A stretch of 64,000 nucleotides of DNA from Macrostomum hystrix (taxonomy: Eukaryota; Platyhelminthes; Macrostomidae), in contig CATNEN010000007.1 of the NCBI GenBank assembly GCA_950097015.1, positions 7,245,001 through 7,309,000 on the forward strand. The letters are read 5' to 3'. The notes below the pieces were generated by a model. That model was not told where the DNA came from and ran no database searches. It was given only the letters and a program-made list of their open reading frames with translations. This document shows, one piece after another, positions 59,674-64,000 of the stretch; the first letter of the stretch is position 1, and the number at the start of each line of letters is the position of its first letter. The position numbers were made by a program, and so were the translations under genes.

Positions 59674-59980
59674 GTCTATGGTTGAAGTTCTGCGATGCCG
59701 GCGAACGCTTGCTGTGATGAAAATTCTACTTATCATTCGATTAAAATGCAGCATTTCAAATTCAATATGTGAATTTCTGTCTTTGAATATAGGATTCAAT
59801 ACTTGGTTTAACCCTACTTGGTTTTAGAAATAAAAACCAAGTTATTGAGTAGTATTGTAAAACGATTTTCAATTCATACAGTAATTAATAAACGCTGTTT
59901 AATTCACATTCTGTGTAATTCACATTGTACCATGACTACGTGGCTATCGGGCGGGCTGATATTCGATTATTGCCATAGAC
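59674..59980. mobile_element. Possible foldback element (GTCTATGG ends)
   Basis: GTCTATGG at 59674-59681 faces CCATAGAC at 59973-59980. The flanking dinucleotides are not TA-TA, so the boundaries are uncertain. Confidence 0.3.
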
Positions 59981-60065
59981 GATGTCATTTTGGCCCGAAA
60001 AGTTGGGCCGATAATGGATTATTTTTGTGTATTTTAACGTATAGCCACATACTATAAGCCACATA

Positions 60066-60247
60066 GTCTATGGTACAATCACAGTATTACCCAGGCTTTG
60101 CGGGCGATAATGAGAAATCCCTCGGGCGCCTTCGGCGCCCTCTGGCTTTCCCATTATCGCCCTGAAAGCCTGGGTAATAATATACTATTTCTCGCTACGC
60201 TCGCCTCGATGCCATTAATCGCAGCCTCGGACATTCTAACCATAGAC
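60066..60247. mobile_element. Foldback MITE-like element, 182 bp
   Basis: Ends GTCTATGGT and ACCATAGAC, flanked by TA on both sides (60064-60065 and 60248-60249). Inside is a long imperfect palindrome (about 60085-60112 pairing with 60150-60178: TATTACCCAGGCTTT against AAAGCCTGGGTAATA) around a GC-rich GGCGCCTTCGGCGCC core. No coding capacity. TA flanks suggest a non-autonomous element mobilised by a TA-targeting transposase, which is an inference. Confidence 0.55.
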
Positions 60248-60768
60248 TATGATGAATTAAACAGCCTTTATCATATATGAAATTCGATTGCTTATTTTCG
60301 GGGGGCATCCCATCTGTCATGATTGATAGACATATAGGTTTAGACCATTTGATTCCGACCATACAGTCACGAAGCAGCCAGTCGGTCAGTGGTTGCAAAA
60401 CGTAAAAGCCGAATTCAAAGTTCACTTAAATGTTCCATATAATGCTCCTTATTCCGAGGAGATTATAGATATAATATCCTAGTTTTTGTGAAATAATCAC
60501 ACCAAAAATTGCCATAGACAACACATTCCCGGCTCAGAATATTACAATTTTTAACGATTAAATAAGCAATCGTATTTTATATTCAAATAAAATCCGATTG
60601 CTTATTTTAGAGACGTTTAATGGGCGCCTTCAGAGCGAGGAATTGGCAGTGTGTGGTACAGACTACTTTAATTCCGAGACCTTTACATCATATAATGGGC
60701 CTCAATATAAAATCCGGCTGCTTATTTTATTGACAGCTATTGGGCTCATTCTTTGCCAGGAACGCCTA

Positions 60769-60883
60769 GTCTATGGTTTAAAGTGCTATAATTCCAGGAC
60801 CATCAAATCATTTGATGGGCTCCAAAATGAAGACCATCAAATGATTTGATGGTCCTGAAATAAAAGCAGTTTGAACCATAGAC
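60769..60883. mobile_element. Foldback MITE-like element, 115 bp
   Basis: Ends GTCTATGGTT and AACCATAGAC, flanked by TA on both sides (60767-60768 and 60884-60885). The interior is itself an inverted repeat (CAGGACCATCAAATCATTTG against CAAATGATTTGATGGTCCTG). No coding capacity. Confidence 0.6.
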
Positions 60884-61271
60884 TAAACAGAACTAAACTG
60901 TGTATTTAAATGCATAAAAAATAACTGGAATTATATACTGTATAACAAAGATTATAAATACTATTTATAATCTTTGCTGTATAACGAAGCAACAAAAAGA
61001 CAATTTTCAAGCAAAACTATTGAAATTTGAAACATATTTCGTTTCTTTCAACAATAGGCAGTGCATTAAACGTTTCACAAACTCACTTTTAAACTGAATT
61101 TCGATTTTAGCTCGATCAATGATGATAGACTTGACACCGTGGTTAGTAATAGACCGTATTATTGTCGCTATCTAATTATTCTTCCATCGCGGTGTGGTTT
61201 AAGAGAAAGCTACAAAAGAAAGCAATTCGGATTTCGTCTAGCTAATACTGTCTTAAATTCATGGAAAATTT

Positions 61272-61469
61272 GTCTATGGTTCCAATGGGGCTTTGCCCCC
61301 ACGCCCCCAATCGGGGCTTTGCCCCGACACTCCCGATGGCTGCACCGCATTCGGCGCGGCTCATTTATTCTTGCATAGAATGCGCATTAAACAATATACA
61401 TGATCTAATATACTTCTCGGCTTCGCCTCGGCCAGGGAAACGCATCCTCGGACTTTCTTTTCCATAGAA
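61272..61469. mobile_element. Possible foldback element with GC-rich palindromic core
   Basis: GTCTATGGTTCC at the left and TTCCATAGAA at the right. The core contains repeated GGGGCTTTGCCCC-type hairpins and TCGGCTTCGCCTCGG. The right end deviates by one base from the 8-mer and TA flanks are absent. Confidence 0.35.
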
Positions 61470-63280
61470 CAATGTGATAGAAGCACGCGGCTTTCTCATG
61501 CAGCAATCGTTTGTTAATTGCTGCACTCAAAAGCCGTGCGCGCTATCTCTCTCCATTATAGTTAAGAAAATTTTCGAAGCACTTTTTATTTTGCAACGCC
61601 GGAATTTATCTTCAAGCAAAGCGATCTTCTTTTGCTTTTTTTGCAAAACCTTACGTAATAAATCAATTAAATTCAGCTTAAAAAGAACTATGAAACAGTT
61701 TTAAGTACTGTTTAGTAATACTTAGTAGTTTACTAGTTTAGTAGTAAGTTTAGTAAACTACTCTAGTTTAGTAGTTTAGTAGTTTAGTAGTTTAGTAATA
61801 GAGTATAGAGTTAAGAGACAAGAATATATACTACGCGGGAGACTTCTAGTAGCCCTGTTAGTTTCAGAGACAACCTGTCGTTTGTTGGGTAGATTTATTG
61901 CGATCGAATGAACAGTTTGCAGTAGACTTGAATTTCCACGTATATCATTTGTGCACCTGTGAGATATTTAAGCAGAACTCGTTTATTTGAATTTGAAACC
62001 GATATATTTTTAAGCAATATTTTTGCTGTCTGAAGGAAATATTTCTATATGTTCCAGTAAATCTTTTCATCCCTCATTTACGACACACTGAAGCCAGTTC
62101 TTGATGAATTTGCTATGACCAAAAAATTTTATAATTAAAAAAATTTCACTGAGGTTAGAATTAATTTCGAAAAAAATTGACAGAGAAAAAAATAAGAAAA
62201 ATATATTTGTTACTTTGCATGCAAATTGAGTTCACGCTAATTTCAACAGAGATTTTTTAATTTATATTAATTTTGCGTCTAGTTTCCACAGCTACTTGCT
62301 TCAAACTTTTTCGGGCTAGTCTTGACTTAATTTATTAAAAAAACAGCTTAATATAGTGCATATTTAGTATAGTTATGTTGCTGTGAAATGTAGCAGCTTT
62401 TGCACGATTACACCGTCTAAAAGGTATTTTCATGTTCTGAATAAAACTAGTACATATGTTCTAGTATCTTCAAATATACTAAAACTACAAGTCCATGTAA
62501 AAATTATATATATATATAACTTTCTTTAAATATGGAATCCTTATATTATAGCGTCATATCATATATAAAGTCTTAAACTGCCAAATTATTTTTTTATTTT
62601 GTATTTAATTTGTATTTGTATTAAATAGAATACTATATTGGATCATTTTGGCAACTTTCATAAATATAAACAATTTTTACAAATAATATGAATACTTCTC
62701 TTCAAAACCAAAATTTTCTATAAATCTACATTTTTTAACACAAAATGAAAATTATAACCCACACCAAAGAAGAATTGTAAATTAAAGAACCCATCGGCAT
62801 TGTAAAGTTTAAGAATATTTTGCTGAAGCAGTATTTTGTAAATGAACTAATGCATTTTTTGTTGCTTTTGACCATAGCACACTGTAGAATTATTTTTTAA
62901 ATTATTTTTTAAAAAGTAGTTTATTTGCCCAAATTAGACAATCAATATTTTGTGTTTGCTAGCTAAATGTCATATATGTGATACTATTCTAATCTTCAGG
63001 TGTAACACTTGAAGGTAGGATTATCTACCAATAAATAAATAAATTATGCAGTTATATTTTAAAAAGACTTCAGTTATGCAAAAATATTTCTTTGAAAAGA
63101 ATTGTTAATGTATAATTGTGCGTTTTTTTATATTTCTGTATTAGAGAGCGAAATAAAGTTGCTAATTGGAATCTGTTATAAGAGCAAGAGTAACATTGAA
63201 TTATGCTTAACCTTGAAATATAACGCTCGTAGGGTGATGTTATCCCTTCAGCGAACCCCAACCTTATAGCCAGTTTTTTA
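61470..63280. other. AT-rich sequence, no gene seen
   Basis: Strongly AT-rich. It contains a short (TAGTTTAG)n-type array at about 61705-61805 and a TATATATATA run near 62508. No ORF with coding character was found. Confidence 0.6.
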
Positions 63281-63286
63281 CCCCAG

Positions 63287-63574
63287 TCAGAAGGTGACCC
63301 GCCGCATGCTTGGCTAGACAGTGGCGGGGCTGCAGCAGCCGGCGGCAGAGGTCGCCCATCCACCCAGACGCCGTCAGCAGTCAGTGGAGGACAGAGAAAA
63401 CGCAAGAGCAAGCAACGATGAGAGAACTGTTGAAGAGGCCGAGGAATCCGGACTCATCACCATCAGCTTCTTGTCTGACCGAAACCACACAGAGTCCGTG
63501 CTGCTGGTTCACCAGCACGGCTGCTCAAGAACGAGACCGCCTCCGGACTCGAGCCCCGCACGCTACCGACAAAA
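63287..63574 (+). CDS. Possible internal coding exon, product unknown
   Basis: An acceptor GTTTTTTACCCCAG (ending 63286) and a strong donor CAAAA|GTAAGT (63575) bracket GC-rich, coding-like sequence set in AT-rich DNA. No frame is open through the whole block: one frame is open from 63287 to a TGA at 63419, another from 63318 to the donor, containing ESGLITISFLSDRNHTESVL and similar non-simple sequence. The true acceptor may therefore be internal (GCTAGACAG, ending 63321). No family was recognised. As elsewhere in this window, an array begins shortly after the donor. Confidence 0.35.
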
Positions 63575-63599
63575 GTAAGTCAGATTGAGATTTCATGAC

Positions 63600-64000
63600 T
63601 GTCAACCCTGATACCAATGAACCCTGATCTATTAGGACAGTGAACCCTGATTTATTGGGACTGTGAACACTGATCTATTAGGACAGTGAACCCTGATCTA
63701 TTGGTACACTGAACCCTGATTTATTGAGACAGTGAACCCTGATTTATTGGGACTGTGAACACTGATCTATTAGGACAGTGAACCCTGATCTATTGGTACA
63801 CTGAACCCTGATTTATTGAGACAGTGAACCCTGATTTATTGGGACAGCCAACCCTGCAGCGACAGTGAACCCTGATCTATTGGGACTGTGAACACTGATC
63901 TATCGGAACAGTGAACCCTGATCTATTGGGACAGTGAACCCTGATCTATTGGGACTGTGAACACTGATCTATCGGAACAATGAACCCTGATCTATTGGGA
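63600..64000. repeat. 23-bp minisatellite running off the right edge
   Basis: Core GAACCCTGATCTATTGGG followed by ACAGT. It begins about 25 bp after the candidate donor at 63575 and continues beyond the window. Confidence 0.94.

Overview
This is an animal (metazoan) nuclear sequence, not bacterial. Genes are interrupted by GT-AG introns (one GC-AG), the proteins are animal families (UBXN6, vesicular monoamine transporter, calmodulin-like EF-hand protein), codon third positions are GC-rich, and tRNA-derived and foldback repeats are present. The extreme load of intronic minisatellites would fit a repeat-rich invertebrate such as a free-living flatworm. That placement is an inference only.

Layout. 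1-540: 18-bp minisatellite. 658-4227 (+): complete three-exon UBXN6 gene. 4228-10920: intergenic sequence with 22-, 32- and 56-bp arrays. 10924-32734 (+): a calmodulin-like gene with four EF-hands and two alternative coding first exons (17057 and 23911), probably also a TATA-driven non-coding first exon near 10955; its introns hold at least nine arrays. 32735-36304: convergent intergenic stretch with two arrays. 36305-55662 (-): complete vesicular monoamine transporter (VMAT, SLC18 family), with ten coding exons per transcript and a pair of equal-length alternative exon-4 copies. Its first intron is about 13.8 kb and is almost entirely two minisatellites. 56.9-57.15 kb: tRNA-derived SINE-like repeat. 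58745-59616 (-): last exon of an unidentified gene that starts with an ankyrin-like motif. 59.67-61.47 kb: cluster of short foldback elements with GTCTATGG ends. 61.5-63.2 kb: AT-rich DNA. 63.3-63.57 kb (+): a possible exon, followed by a 23-bp array running off the window.

The exon models were built by hand from splice sites, reading phase and remembered family similarity. UBXN6 (446 aa), the EF-hand protein (240 or 167 aa) and VMAT (603 aa) all close in phase across every junction, which is the main support for them.

The most notable things are: (1) two 93-nt copies of VMAT exon 4, same phase, which look mutually exclusive; (2) a ~10.9-kb, 34-bp array in VMAT intron 1 whose unit is a copy of the intron 1/exon 2 junction, so it repeats a 3' splice-site-like sequence a few hundred times in sense orientation; (3) arrays in opposite orientation that could pair across introns, one pair inside UBXN6 intron 2 and one flanking VMAT exons 7 and 8; (4) a small TA-flanked foldback family.
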